A DNA stretch of 64,000 bases, taken from NCBI GenBank assembly GCA_014871385.1, contig CM026428.1:14910476-14974475 (forward strand), written 5' to 3'. A model generated the notes under the pieces. It did not search any database. It was not told where the DNA came from and was given only the letters and a program-made list of their open reading frames with translations. Source of the DNA: Ceratodon purpureus (taxonomy: Eukaryota; Streptophyta; Bryopsida; Pseudoditrichales; Ditrichaceae). Positions within the stretch are counted from its first letter, which is position 1, and the number at the start of each line of letters is the position of its first letter. Positions 37,849 to 49,852 of the stretch are shown one piece after another. A program made the translations under genes and the position numbers.

Positions 37849-38048
37849 GTGTCTTGGATGCTCGATGTTATGAATCAAAAATTGAATTACTGAGGAAGCA
37901 TGGATTGAAGGCTCAAGTTGAAAGAGATGTTTGCAGGCCCTTGTGAGGAGGCGTGTTATGTAAACGTGATATTCTCTCTTATATGTTAGCGGATGCCTCT
38001 CATGCGTTAGCTATATGAGATCTCCTCATTAAGGCTCGAATATTAGCA

Positions 38049-40959
38049 ATGGGGTGCAAAGTGTCCAAAAGCGGACCAGAGCCTTGTGCAAGCAAAATCC
38101 TGGGTTGTAACAAACTCGCACGAAGCTACTCGTCTCCTATTCAGTTGGCAGATGTACAAAATTCCTTACAGAACCCCAAATGTGAGAGTTTTCACTTAGT
38201 ATCTCTTACATCAAGTACCTATGGTTCTTTATCTACGCCGCCTTTGAAAGAAGAACAGGGCCGAGCTGCCAATGATAATCTGGAGCATGGGAGTTTTGAA
38301 AGAATCAAGAATGATAGAAACATACATGCTGTAACAGTTCCTTATTCTTGGTCTCATGAAGCCGATCCAGGAATGATTGCTCCTAGTCAAAATGCAAAGA
38401 TTGAGGGTGTGAATCCTCGAAATGCCGCAGATTACAAGGAGGAGCAAACCGTGAATATGTGGGAGCTTATGGAGAGCCTTGAAGATAAGAAAGCAGCACT
38501 TCAGATGTTACGAGGCTTGATGGATAAATCAAGGGATGGAAAGTCATCACCCCGCATGTCCACGACAATTCACACAGTTGAAGAACTGGATAGTGTTTTG
38601 GATGTTCGAAGATCTTTTCCAACAAACCATCGCATTCAAAGGAGATTTTCGATGGAGCCAGTGATACCTGTCCGTGACTCGCACAAGTTCGAATCGGATT
38701 CCAAGAAGATGCGAGAAACACCTTTCTCCATGCAGCTGAATCATCTTTCTTTGACAATGCAGAAGAATCAAGAAGCGAAAGAGTTTGATTCTGTGAGAAA
38801 GAAGGATTTTAGTTGGAGCCAAGAACTCAATTCTACAGAGAGGAGCAGTCTTTCCCACCGACAGGACTTGGATTCCATAAGGAGAAGTAATCTGACCCGG
38901 AGTCAGGAGTTTGACACTCTCAGGAGGTCTATTCTTTCTCGGGATCAGGGAGTTGATTTCACGAGGAGGAATAATCTCTCCCAGAGTCAGGAGTTTGTTA
39001 GACCTCCTTTAGCTAAGCCCAAGGAAGCTGTTGCACCTCGTCAAAGTCTTTCTGGAGTTCCTACAGCTGTTTGCATTAGTGATTATGAGAGGAAGGTTGC
39101 TACATCTCAACCAGACCCTGTGTTAAGAAGCCCTATGTTAATAGGATTGAGCGGACAGGAGAGGCTGAGAGTTCGCCCTGGTCAACAGTCACCTATGTCA
39201 AGTTTGGCTAGCCCAAAACTTTCTGGTTCACAACAAACTACCTTCTCTTTAGATGAAGCACCCGTTTTAGACTCCTATACTACTGTAAACCGGAGGAGAT
39301 CTGCATCTGAAGCTGTTACACCAGCAACTAGTCGGAGAAGTGCAGAGGTTTCTTCTTCAAGAGATAGGAACTCTAAAGATACGAGTGTCCATGTGGCTAT
39401 GCAACCTCCGATGTCAAAGTATCTTAATGTGTCAAGGCCGATTGATGATACTCAAGGTGTAAATACAAAGACAAACTACAATGTCTCCAAGATTCCTCCA
39501 CATGGTTTTGTTGCTGCTAGCAATGACAAGACGAATGTGATTGTACCTCAAGAATCTACCCAAGATGTAGCAAACCTCTCAACCGTAAAGCACTCTGGTC
39601 GGAGTTCTTCTGCCTCAAAGGAATCTACCTTTTCCAAATCTTCCTCGTCAACGGCTTGGAGTTCTTCTGCATCAAAAGAGTCTACTTCTTCCACAACTTC
39701 CTCGTCGACTGCTACATCGTCTGCACCTGAGAAGACACGGTCTCGAGGTATGCTCAATGACTCTTGAGAAGGGATCATCTTGATGTATTTAGCCTTTCCA
39801 ATGCCTGATTCACCATAATATTGAGTTTCGTTTCATAGTTCTTCAGGTATGCCAATTTATGTTTTTTGTTTCGCTGTCATCTTCTACACTTTACAGCAAT
39901 GTCCCACTCTTTTAGTATCATATTGCCACAAACACTTAATGTTTTTTTCCCGATACAGGAGGGCGAGAAAGTGAAATGGGTGATTCTATAAGTTCAGGTT
40001 ACGAGGTCGTCCCCAATACTGAATTATTAGATCAAGAAGGTCGAAGACCGAGTGGGTCTTTTCCAACGAAGCAACCAAGTCAGAGTGCGACTGTTTTATT
40101 AAGTGATACAAATTGTGGCAAAAACACAGTCTGGTCAGCGGACTTAGACCGTCCTAATAGTTTACCACTTGATCCAGAATTGCTAGCTTCATTCGAAGAA
40201 GCCCTGGAGCTGTTTTGCGCAGATGACTGGTGTACGGTTCGACTTGGAGAAAGTGAACCACCTGCGACTTCTGGAAGCAACTCAGAGTTGGACAGGCCAT
40301 CTTGGCAGAGTGAGACAACAAATCCTCGCAGTAATCTTGCCGGGGAATCCAAGTTAAACCGATGTGAGATCTTGGAAGACCATGTAGAGAAGTCCGTTTC
40401 TCAGCCAGGAGTTCTGAAGAAAGCAGCGTCCTCGAAGATTGTGCCCTTAGAAATTGGAGAGCAGAGAAAGAACTCAGATCCCCTGGAAAATTTTGAGAAG
40501 AAGTGCCCTCCAGGCGGTGAAGAGCGATGTGTTCTTTACACTACAAGCTTGCGTGGCATACGGAAAACTTTTGATGACTGCAGCCAGACAAGAGCCATCC
40601 TTCAAAGTTCAAATGTTCTGATTGACGAAAGGGATATCGCAATGCACGCAGAATTTCGTCAAGAAATGATATCTCTAGCTGGAAAGCCAGCTTCTGTCCC
40701 AAGGTTGTTTATTAAAGGAAGGCATATCGGAGGCGGGGAAGAAGTTTGTCAATTACACGAGAAAGGAATACTGAGTAAGCTGCTCCAGGGTCTACCCAGG
40801 CAAGTTTCGCAGACCGTTTGTGATGGTTGCGGTGGAGTGAGATTTATCCCATGCAGAACTTGTTCTGGAAGTTGTAAGGTGATCACACAAGAAGGTGGTG
40901 TTACTTGCTGCACTGTGTGTAACGAAAATGGTCTTAGCAGATGCCCCGTTTGCCTATGA
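38049..40959 (+). CDS. Glutaredoxin-domain protein with Cys-rich C-terminus, long disordered N-terminal region
   Basis: Two exons, 38049-39747 and 39959-40959, join in frame to 899 residues. The start MGCKVSKS is a fit for N-myristoylation with a nearby palmitoylatable Cys, so plasma membrane attachment is likely. Residues up to about 750 are Ser-rich and charged, probably disordered, with five tandem 14-residue units at about 245-314. From about residue 756 comes a glutaredoxin-like fold (VLYTTSLRGIRKTFDDC, then DERDIAMHAEF, SVPRLFIKGRHIGGGEEV), followed by four C-x2-C pairs ending CPVCL. This is the plant family typified by Arabidopsis At5g39865-like proteins, in which the classic active-site C-x2-C is absent. 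The length is well above the 400-600 usual for the family because of the N-terminal extension. Biochemical role unknown. Confidence 0.9.
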
Positions 40960-41216
40960 TCATCACTTAGAACTTACGGCTTGTGCTGTACCGCCATGTA
41001 CAAAAATTGTATAGTATCTCAAAGTTTTTCGTAGAGCTGTGGTTCTTCTTCATCATTAGTGTGTTCTATGTATGAATCAAGGATGAGAACTTAGTTACAG
41101 CACAATTGCTATTCACTCAGTAGCAGACGGCTCAGTAGTCATCAAATCTAACATGTTTTAATAAGACATATTTTATGATCCACTCGACATTCCTTGATGG
41201 ATTCGGTAGTGTGTTA

Positions 41217-41475
41217 CTCCCTCTGTTTCCAAAAGAAACCATGGTTTCCTTTTCGGGCCAGGATTAAGCACAGTGATGTCGCCTTTAATTTTGCTTATTT
41301 TAATTGAAAGTGTCATTTGGCTTAACACGGATTTCAAGTGCCATAATGCCATTTGGCTTAACACAGTTTTCAATATGTATATTGATGGTTGACTTCCTGG
41401 TAATAATGAAACAATGGTTTCTTTGTGAAACAAAGACTTTGTGGAAACCATGGTTTCTTTTGGAAACAGAAGGAG
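41217..41475. mobile_element. Stowaway-like MITE, 259 bp
   Basis: Ends are CTCCCTCTGTTTCCAAAAGA and the inverse of CTCCTTCTGTTTCCAAAAGA, flanked by TA at 41215-41216 and 41476-41477. The CTCCCT(C/T)TGTTTC terminus and TA duplication are the Stowaway (Tc1/mariner) signature. The inverted repeat continues through AAACCATGGTTTC, a palindrome present at both ends. It sits about 260 bp past the stop of the glutaredoxin-like gene. Confidence 0.88.
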
Positions 41476-41477
41476 TA

Positions 41478-42628
41478 CTTCATATGTTGATCACTACCTG
41501 TCCGCTAAATACATTTCGGTTTCAGACATTACAGTTGGAAAGGCCAGGTTTACACCGTCAAAAAGCTATTGTACTCTCAAAAGATTGCATTAAACACTAT
41601 ATCAGCATACTTGTTGAGGCTTCACCACTGTCAAAAGAATGATCGGTGCTTTTTAAGTACCTGAGAACCGGAAGGAGAATGACTGTTGAGTAATCAGTTG
41701 AACACGTAGAACAGAAACGCCACATCTACAGAACAGGTGTTAGAAGGACTTCACTCTCTCGTTTTGATAAATTTTGTAGACATTCTCGTGGCTGACAAAA
41801 CGAAAAGGAAACCCTGGTGCGTACTGGTAAAGAAGCTGAATGAACATCTCAATAACAACCAGAAACTACTACTTCATGTGCACAACCACCATGACTACAT
41901 TGTAACATCGTCATTAACCAAATCCATCTCTGCCCAACTCGTAACCCATTACAAACTAAATTCAATTATTTCAGTGTAAATCCAATGCAACCACCTGAAA
42001 CTATTGAACATGTCAAAATCACTCCTCTACTAACAAAACCTAGGAAGAAACCATAAAAAAAATAAAAAAATTCCAATCAGTTCTCATGTTCGCAAAATAA
42101 ATCCATATTTGCATTGCTGCAGTTGATATGACAATTTAATGGAATATGACAATTCGGTAGGTGTTAACATATTCCTGGTGGTACTGCCTTTCTAAAAGTG
42201 ACAGGTAGAGGAAGTTTCTATCTTTCAGCTACACACGGATGTTGATTGTAAGCAATTTTTCTGAATCATAATGTAACCAATTTGGACCAAATATCATTTA
42301 CACATAGAAAATTAATGCTAGAAATTGTCAAAAAGAGAATACCTCTCAATACCAATCGTGTTTATTACAGCAGGTTCACAAAACGGTGCTTAACATCTGC
42401 ATTGCCGCTACTTTGCCAGGGATGGTCCAAAGCGAGGACGACAATTCCCACCGGCACGACATGGCAAACTCTCACTTCCAGATCACTCACCTAAAATCCT
42501 GACCTTGCTATGAGATTATGTCAACCATGATGATCATGGTCTGCAAGACATCAGCCTCTATAGTACAGAAAATGCTACCAATCACTTGACTAGCATTTAT
42601 ATTCCAAATCGGTGCATTCAACCTCACA
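41478..42628. other. Spacer between convergent genes
   Basis: Lies between the tail of the glutaredoxin-like gene (plus) and mannosylglycerate synthase (minus). The right part must hold the 3' UTR of the latter. No other feature recognised. Confidence 0.5.
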
Positions 42629-43915
42629 TTACTGCTGTACTGTACACATGTTCTCAATTTCGAACTTCGGTTTCTTGCGGAAAGATTTGCCTCGAGTAAC
42701 CAGACCTTCAGCTGGAGAATGCCCGGAAACGATGGCATGCTTGGTAATTGGGTTCGTCTTCAGCTGAAGAGAGAACTGGTGGCGAGTGTCCCACACCAAG
42801 TCACGGAGAGCACCCAATGCGACATCGTAACCACGCATGACATTCTTGAAAGTGTGGTTCAGCACTCTGGCCACCCAGACCTTGAACAGAAGCTCCTCCC
42901 AGTCGTCATCACCCTTCTCGAAATGGTCTAGGAACTTGAGATATGCACTCGTCCAGGCATCCTCATCGGCGAAGCTCCAGCATGGCCACTCGACAGCGTT
43001 GAGGAGGCCCTTGACGAGAGCAGAGTCGAAGTGCTGGTGGAGAAGCTCCTGCTGCCGGGGAGTCCAGTTGCTTTTGATGAGCTTCAGAGTTTTCTCGATG
43101 TCGTAACCGACTTTCTGCTTGATTAGATCTGGGACTGGCCTAGCAGGTTCGATGCAGTGCCCTCCGGCGTCTTCGCTGGGGAGGGTCTCCTTCTTCAGAG
43201 ATTGTACAGCTGAGAAACACTCCACTAGCATGGTGCGGAGGTCGCGAAGGCCGCCGTAGAGGGCGTGGACCTTACCCTCTGGGATGTACACCTCTGCGAG
43301 GCGTAGACCTGCCTGGGCGCTCACGAACGTGTAGAGAGTGTCGATTCCCCAGTCGCTCTGTGAGCGGACGCGCTGGTCGCCGTACAGAACCTCAGCTGCT
43401 CTCCGTGTGAGGAGAAGCTCCCCGCCCAGGGGTTGTTCGATGAAGGGGAGGGTGGAGTTGGGCCATAGCATGGCGAACCCTAGTTTGGTTACGAGCCATG
43501 TGATCATGGCGTCGGTGCTAGAGCGCGGGAAGTAGTGGCGGACGACGTCATAGTCGAGGTCGGCCTGCTTCTCGGCCTTGCTGATCCACTCGCCTGAGAA
43601 GGAGACGATGTCAGCATCGTAGAAGTGGATGCGTGGGAAGTCTTTCTCCAGGAAGAACGAGAGGGCCGTGTTCATGCCATCGCCCTTGCCGCCTCGGAGA
43701 GTGACGCCGATGCGGCGCTGGAGGACTAGGAAGATTTCCTTGCCAGTTGCACGTTCGATGCGCGCCTTGGCGTTTTCAATCGCGTGCCAGGTCTCGCCTT
43801 GGCTGTAGCCCACACAGAGAATGGCGGCCACCCGGGGATGCGACGCTGCGCACTCTATATTGCGTACCACCACGGTGACATCTTCTTCCTTGAATGGGAA
43901 GCACACTAAAGACAT
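42629..43915 (-). CDS. MGS: Mannosylglycerate synthase (GT78 retaining glycosyltransferase)
   Basis: A single coding exon of 428 residues. The enzyme transfers mannose from GDP-mannose to D-glycerate in one step, giving the compatible solute mannosylglycerate; some homologues also accept GDP-glucose. The protein aligns from the first residue with the Rhodothermus marinus enzyme (about 397 residues): MSLVCFPFKEE at the start, GGKGDGMNTAL, HFYDADI with the D-A-D metal site at 100-102, RHYFPRSSTDAMITW, EQPLGGELL, SDWGIDTLYTF with D192, and EGKVHALYGGLRDLRTM with H217. Positions of D-A-D, D192 and H217 fall on the same numbers as I recall for the bacterial protein. The C-terminal 30 residues are extra. 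The start ATG is preceded by a splice acceptor (TTTCTTGCAG), so the leader has an intron. Plant homologues are known from Selaginella and moss. Confidence 0.95.
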   Translation of the reverse strand: MSLVCFPFKEEDVTVVVRNIECAASHPRVAAILCVGYSQGETWHAIENAKARIERATGKEIFLVLQRRIGVTLRGGKGDGMNTALSFFLEKDFPRIHFYDADIVSFSGEWISKAEKQADLDYDVVRHYFPRSSTDAMITWLVTKLGFAMLWPNSTLPFIEQPLGGELLLTRRAAEVLYGDQRVRSQSDWGIDTLYTFVSAQAGLRLAEVYIPEGKVHALYGGLRDLRTMLVECFSAVQSLKKETLPSEDAGGHCIEPARPVPDLIKQKVGYDIEKTLKLIKSNWTPRQQELLHQHFDSALVKGLLNAVEWPCWSFADEDAWTSAYLKFLDHFEKGDDDWEELLFKVWVARVLNHTFKNVMRGYDVALGALRDLVWDTRHQFSLQLKTNPITKHAIVSGHSPAEGLVTRGKSFRKKPKFEIENMCTVQQ

Positions 43916-43952
43916 ACTCCGTCACGCCCTTTCTTAAGGGCCTTGCACCACC

Positions 43953-45356
43953 TGCAAGAAACCCAAATAATTCATCAGCTCATGCCTCCAATTAGAGATC
44001 TAAGAACTTCCAAGCGGATTTCATCCTATTCTCTCCTACAAATTAGTTACAACTAATCCCCTGTTCTGCTCTTCTCTTAAAAATTACTGTAGTTAAGAAT
44101 TTTCAGCCTCTCTGCTATTAAAAGTTGTGCAAATATTGCGAGGTTTTGGAGACAGGCAACAGGAACACGGCGTTAGCTTGGATGTTTGCACATCCTGACA
44201 ACATACTCACATCTTCCCCACATACAAAGAAGCCCAGACAGAAGACGGTGCCTCGAATTGGCTTGCAAACACCATTCCCCACACCCGGTCATCATCATGA
44301 TCAGATCTAGATCCCCAGATACTACTAGAATCTTCTCCACAGCTCCTGCGCACAAGTTTCATAACACACCCACGATCAATCGAGACAACGAAACGCATAC
44401 ATTCAGAAGGCACAGGTGTGATATCCTTGCCGACGGCTTGTGAGAGCAGTCTCTCCTGTCGATATTCCACGGGCCCACATGCAGCGTTTCGAGAAGCATC
44501 CACCAACCAGCGATACACATAAAAAAGTACTAATATGAACCAATTATAGTCCGTAAAAACTGCAGCAAATCGGTGTGTAGTATTAAGTCGCCCAATACGA
44601 CATGTCTACATGGTATGGCGATTCTAGAGTGCAGTGAAGGGCGACCTAAGACCAGTGGGAATGGACTAAAAAGCAGTGCAGACGAGAGATATCATGACAA
44701 TATGTCACGGGAAAAAGCTCTAAACTAGATTGTCAAGTGAAAACTCACCCAAACCGTAAAAACAGAGAAAAAAATAGGTCTAACTGTTCACGTAGCAACG
44801 CACTTCACAGAAAAACTGCGCGCCGAGTTATGTGCAGCAGCAGTAATGGCCACAGACAACTTTCAAGAGATTCTGTCAACAAACAGAATGCTGACGCCCT
44901 CTAACACAGAAAAAGGGACAAATTCCATCTAAGATGATTGAGACAGACAATCTGTTACACTTTCACATTTTCTAGAGGAGTCGGCTGTTCCATACGCAAG
45001 AGGAAAATATACAACGAGACACTATAAGAAAAAGCACGACAAACAGCAAACCGACGTGCAAAACAGAGAACTTCACAAACCAGGTGCCTCCAGGCATGGC
45101 AATGCCCAATCCCAAACCAAAGTAGAAACAACCCCACCTCCTTCCACCGAACTTCCCGACTGCTAACCCGTTGAGACTCAACGAAAAAGGAATTAATCCA
45201 CCCACACCCGAGTTAGGCACACGACCACGGTACAATTGTGCAAAGTCCCGACAGCATGAGCGCCAAGGAACCGACTACCGACGGAAAAATTGTACCAAAC
45301 ATCAAGACTGGTAACGTTACAGTTACACCGAGTAAGATCAGCCCCAGGAGACGTAC
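43953..45356 (-). other. Probable 5' UTR intron of mannosylglycerate synthase
   Basis: On the minus strand a donor TTTGAG|GTACGT at 45356 and an acceptor TTTCTTGCAG| ending at about 43953 bracket non-coding sequence. The acceptor lies some 37 bases upstream of the ATG. The donor is the best candidate I see, but others are possible. The leader exon would then run from about 45357 to about 45740, where a TATA-like GCATAAATT precedes it. Confidence 0.4.
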
Positions 45357-45567
45357 CTCAAACCCAAAAGAGAAAAGGAATATTGCTAGGGTGGGTGCAG
45401 GAATTACCCGAGGGAGAGGAAGAACCGGGAGAAGAACCTGAGTGCGTGGAGGTGGTGGTCCAAAGCTGGAGCAAGGATTCACTGCAGCAGTAGTAGTAAT
45501 TCCACCAGATTCAACGACTTGGAAGTGTAGGTGATCAGATGCAGAGCAGCTGAGATGTCACCGAACA

Positions 45568-45609
45568 AGCTTCTAACACAAGCGCTGGCTAGCACTAGTG
45601 TTAGAAGCT
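45568..45609. other. 12-bp inverted repeat in the probable MGS leader
   Basis: AGCTTCTAACAC and GTGTTAGAAGCT are exact inverse copies separated by 18 bp. In the transcript of the minus strand they would form a stable stem within the presumed 5' UTR. Function unknown. Confidence 0.6.
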
Positions 45610-45740
45610 GTTGAAGTAGCGGAGCGTAGTGATCAAGCTAGATCGGGATCGATGAGAGAGCTGTGGGCTGTGAACTGGGAGAGAAGGAAGAGATGGAGGA
45701 GGTGGGAGCTGGAGGTGTGCGAGTGAGTGCAGGGAGACCA

Positions 45741-46118
45741 GAGGGCTTCAATTTATGCAACTTCAGGCGGCTGTGGGCAAATTATTCAATTGTTATAATT
45801 TCACATTATTCCGCATAATTGGCAAGTTCAGCCAGTTTCCCATTGATGTTGCTCCAAACTTGCGTCTAACACGGTCTACCTGGCACTTATATTAGCAATG
45901 TTGCTCCCTCACCATTCGCACTACCACTGCAGTCCCCTCCACAACCGTCCTCACTCCTCGTGCAGGATCCGCCTGCATGGACGGTCAGAACACGGCCGAT
46001 GCAGTTTGGCAGCATGATTCTCTGCACTGCAGCCCATTGCTTGTCTCAGTACCTACCAGGCTGCCAACCCCCATTTTCCTTTTCTTCTTCTGGTTTTTTG
46101 GTATTTCTTTTTCACTTC
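45741..46118. other. Upstream region of mannosylglycerate synthase
   Basis: Probable promoter area of the minus-strand gene. No further gene recognised and no operator-like repeat apparent. Confidence 0.3.
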
Positions 46119-46409
46119 GACAGGACATCCCCAGGCTGGGACTTACCAAGTGCTACGAGCGTTTTTCGGAGGGGCAGGGTTGATGAGCCCTTAGTTTTTG
46201 GTTTTTTATTTTAAAATTCCTAAGGGTGTCCCTCAAGAGTAATTTGGGGCCGCAGGCACCATTTTTGAATTCAAAATTACCAAAAATGGCCTTTGGGGGG
46301 GTCCAAATTGAAAATTTTCAGAGTTTTGGAAGAAAAAAGCCAACCAATGGGAGTGGCTCCTAAAAATGCTCGTAGCACTAGGTAAGTCCTAGCCTGGGAA
46401 TGTCCTGTC
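46119..46409. mobile_element. MITE with about 45-bp terminal inverted repeats, 291 bp
   Basis: The left end reads GACAGGACATCCCCAGGCTG and then through CTTACC and GTGCTACGAGC. The right end is its inverse with about four mismatches, finishing AATGTCCTGTC. No clear target duplication was found. Long terminal repeats could indicate a Mutator-like element, but the class is open. No coding capacity. Confidence 0.75.
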
Positions 46410-49400
46410 CACGCCTTTCTTTTTGCAGTAACTGAACAGTAATATTACCTGTAGGTTTCCTAAGTTTTCTTTTTCTTCAGGTTGGGTCATGTGAATGGAT
46501 TGCTAAGAGCATCCCTAGTAGTCCCCTAACTCTAAGCCCCTAAAAGTCCTTTGGCGGACAATTACATCACAATTACAGGTTGATTGGAATTTTGGTCATC
46601 CCTTAAAGGTGGCATGTAAACGGTTTCTTTACTTAGTTGTTGTGAAACTCTTTAATAAGTTGCAAAAACAATCCAAACCCAAGTGTAGTGGAAAGAAGAT
46701 AGGAAGATGAGATCTTCTATTTCCGGCGATTTTAGGGTGACATGTCATGTGATTTTTTCTGTAATCAATTAGCTATACTCTCCATGCCACTTGGTTATTT
46801 TCTCTTTGAAATACTATACATTAATAGCAAGTTTGTTCACCCTGGAATGAATATTTACTTTTTTGGAAAAATAAGTTTCACCTTCCAAAAATTGAGATTG
46901 TGAACACAGTCTACCATTTATTTTTTTAGCACCCAGCCCGACCAAAAACACCCATGCTTTTTTCTGTCCGTCGTTACATTACTTGATTTACTGCCCTCGC
47001 CGATAGCTAAGACAGTACTGTACCAACTCTCAACTCTGCTAGAAACCACATCAATAAGTACCTAAAACCGTGGTACACAATTCAACTAGTATTTTATGAT
47101 GCTCACAGTTGTCCCAACGAATTGTCCACGAGTATGGCGCAGTCATCCTTTTGGTCTCTTCCACTTTAGAATATTCAATTAGAGTGGTAATAAAAAGACA
47201 TTTCGGAGTCTCTTCCTATAGGCTCCTGAGATGCTGTTTTTAATTTATACGAATGCAGACTGGATTTGTTGTAACAGGAACATCGAGATGAAATGGGTGG
47301 TGGAGATGGTCGGCTGATCCACCTCTAGACTGTAAGTTAATCTTGCCAAACAATAAAACTTTGTTTCCTTGATGATAAAAAATGTCCTGAAGTCACAAGT
47401 GCACTGTAAATTTTTTGGTAAAAACTTGCTATGATTTCTTCCATTCTAGAATTGGTCCCATCAAACAACGAAACAGTACCTACTCCACTCCACCGCATCA
47501 GAAAATGCCAGAAGATGCATTATGATACTCAATGCGGAACAACCTATACTGTATCGACACAATGGCGATGCATCAACTTCGATGGCGATATGTCTCTTAC
47601 TTCTTACATCGATCATGAATCATGGCTCCTATTACGTGATCTGCAGAATCTCGTCAGTACGTGAATGCGGAACTCTACAGTGATTGTTGCACAGAATGAA
47701 TCAAGTTTCCTGCAGCGCTGTACAATTAGGTACTGCGTGATCCATTTGCTCCGTCCACACTCCACAGCACCGATCTGAAGCGAATGGATCACACAGCTGT
47801 GGAGTGCGGACTTTAGGTGGGGCTACGGAGCAGCAAATGGACCACACATGGCATATGGCAATTGTGGGTGGAGCTACCCCATGGAATAGTGACACCTATG
47901 GCATACGGTAACATTGGCAGCCCAAAAGCACCGGAACCTAGAATTTGTTCAAGAATGATTCGGGGCCTTTCCTGTTCCTAGCTGCTGGATTGTTAACGAG
48001 ATTCCGAACCATGGCAAAGATAGCGGAGTTCTCATTCGCCCTCCCACTCTGGGGGGAACATCCATCGCTAATTCACAGGAGCATATTCACATGCCTGTCT
48101 TTGTTCGTTGATTCTCCGGCTTATGTTTCAAATCTGTAATCAACATCTCACTTACCTGCACACGTTGTTTTTCGACACACAAGTGGTAGTTTACTTCATT
48201 TTTTGCAAATGAGTCTATACTAGAATTTATGGATTATAATTACTACGGGTAAGTGAATAAGGTGTTCTGTCTGTGCGTACAATACAATAGCATGCGTGTG
48301 GGTTTGTTGCACTTTTGAAAAGTCTGTGATGAAATAGTGTGTCGTTTTGTTTTCTAAATCCAAAAATGAAAATAGAAACTGAAGATGCAAAATCTATGGT
48401 GTTACAGGTACCAGCAGTGGGCCATGTGCCATTGCCACCGCTCGTAAAAGGACCATGCACCACACATTGGTGACAAGGAGGTGGTGAATCATAATGAACG
48501 CAACGGAAAAGCCTACTCTCTGCCACCAAATCAGTATATTCTACGCATATACCCATGCCGGGAGGTCACAGTGTACTGTTTTTTTCTGCAGAGCTGTGGT
48601 CCTTCTGCTTTGAATCCAGAATCTCAAGAATCCACAATTTGAATTTGCCGTCTTACTGTGCATTCCAACACCAGACGCATGAGTTTTAACTCGTTCTCTA
48701 AGTGCAGGACTGGGTCTAATTTTCATGAATTCTAGCACATGATTCATGTCGCTCATGATTCGGTTGTGAAGATTCATCAAACATTTAATTTAGCATTTGT
48801 TTGCACTCTGTCTTTTGCCTTTTGGTCAGCCAGAGTCTACAACTTTATGAGGGCTGAAACCTTTAAGTGGTACCGTGTACACAGTTCCGTGCAAACACTG
48901 TACCCACATGAATTTTGGAGCCTCTCTTGTCTGGAGTGAATTCATCAACATTCTGGAATTAATTTACGTATGTTGCAATTCGCAGCGATTGTTTTTTTTT
49001 CACCCAATACTTCAATCCAGATTTTACCCAATTTTTTTTTTGACCCTACTGTAACTGCATCTGACTACTAACTGCAATAGTTATGTACTGGGCATGGAAC
49101 TGCCACTCCAATATACCTCTTCCATTGCTAGGTCTGGATTCCCTTCTAAAGGCTGACAGCATCTTCGTCCCTTTACTTGGAGTGACAGAGGATGCGGATC
49201 GTTGATTTATGGAGGATGCTTCTAGTTCTATGGTAGGATGGAAGTCGAGGAGGAAGCTGGTGGCAATTGACTGATTCCTGAAACCAAACTCAAGAGCCCC
49301 ACTGTTTCTTTTCAACTTCGTTGAGATTTAGATCCATCATTTGGAAAGGTGATTCCATGGCCCATAGGATATTAGGATCACGGAATCGTAGAATGGATTT

Positions 49401-49852
49401 TGGATGCCCAGTCTTTCATCGAAGAAAAGGCCCGTCTATGATGACAATGAGAGGATTGTTCTACGATATTCACCTTAGATTGCGGTATGTACATTGCACC
49501 GTTGGTTTTGCGGCTACTTCCAGATCTACAGCATCCAGAAAGTAGAGTTTGTCTTCTGTGCTAGGAACCGTCGACTTAGTAGTTATGTTCCTTAGTGATA
49601 GCTCTCTCTATCCAGTCCCAAAAGGTTCAGTTCCGACAAAGAATTCCAAAACGTTATGTACTGTTTTCAGATACTGTTACAAGGTGTCTACGATGATCTA
49701 CTATGGGTAAACATTCTATAAAATGTTGTTGAGGGCAATGCGAGTCACACAATAGATGATCAGCAAACATGTGATCAACGGCTCAGTATCGAATGTAGCC
49801 TGAGCCAACTAACTTGGTATTTCACTGCAGAATCTCGAGACTTCATAGTACT
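46410..49852. other. Intergenic DNA, no gene recognised
   Basis: About 3.4 kb. At 47738-47845 an imperfect palindrome contains CCATTTGCTCCGT and CACTCCACAG with their inverse copies, likely another degraded MITE. Open frames (for example 47431-47664 and 49046-49315) lack any family feature. The right edge holds the GLE1 3' UTR. Confidence 0.45.
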
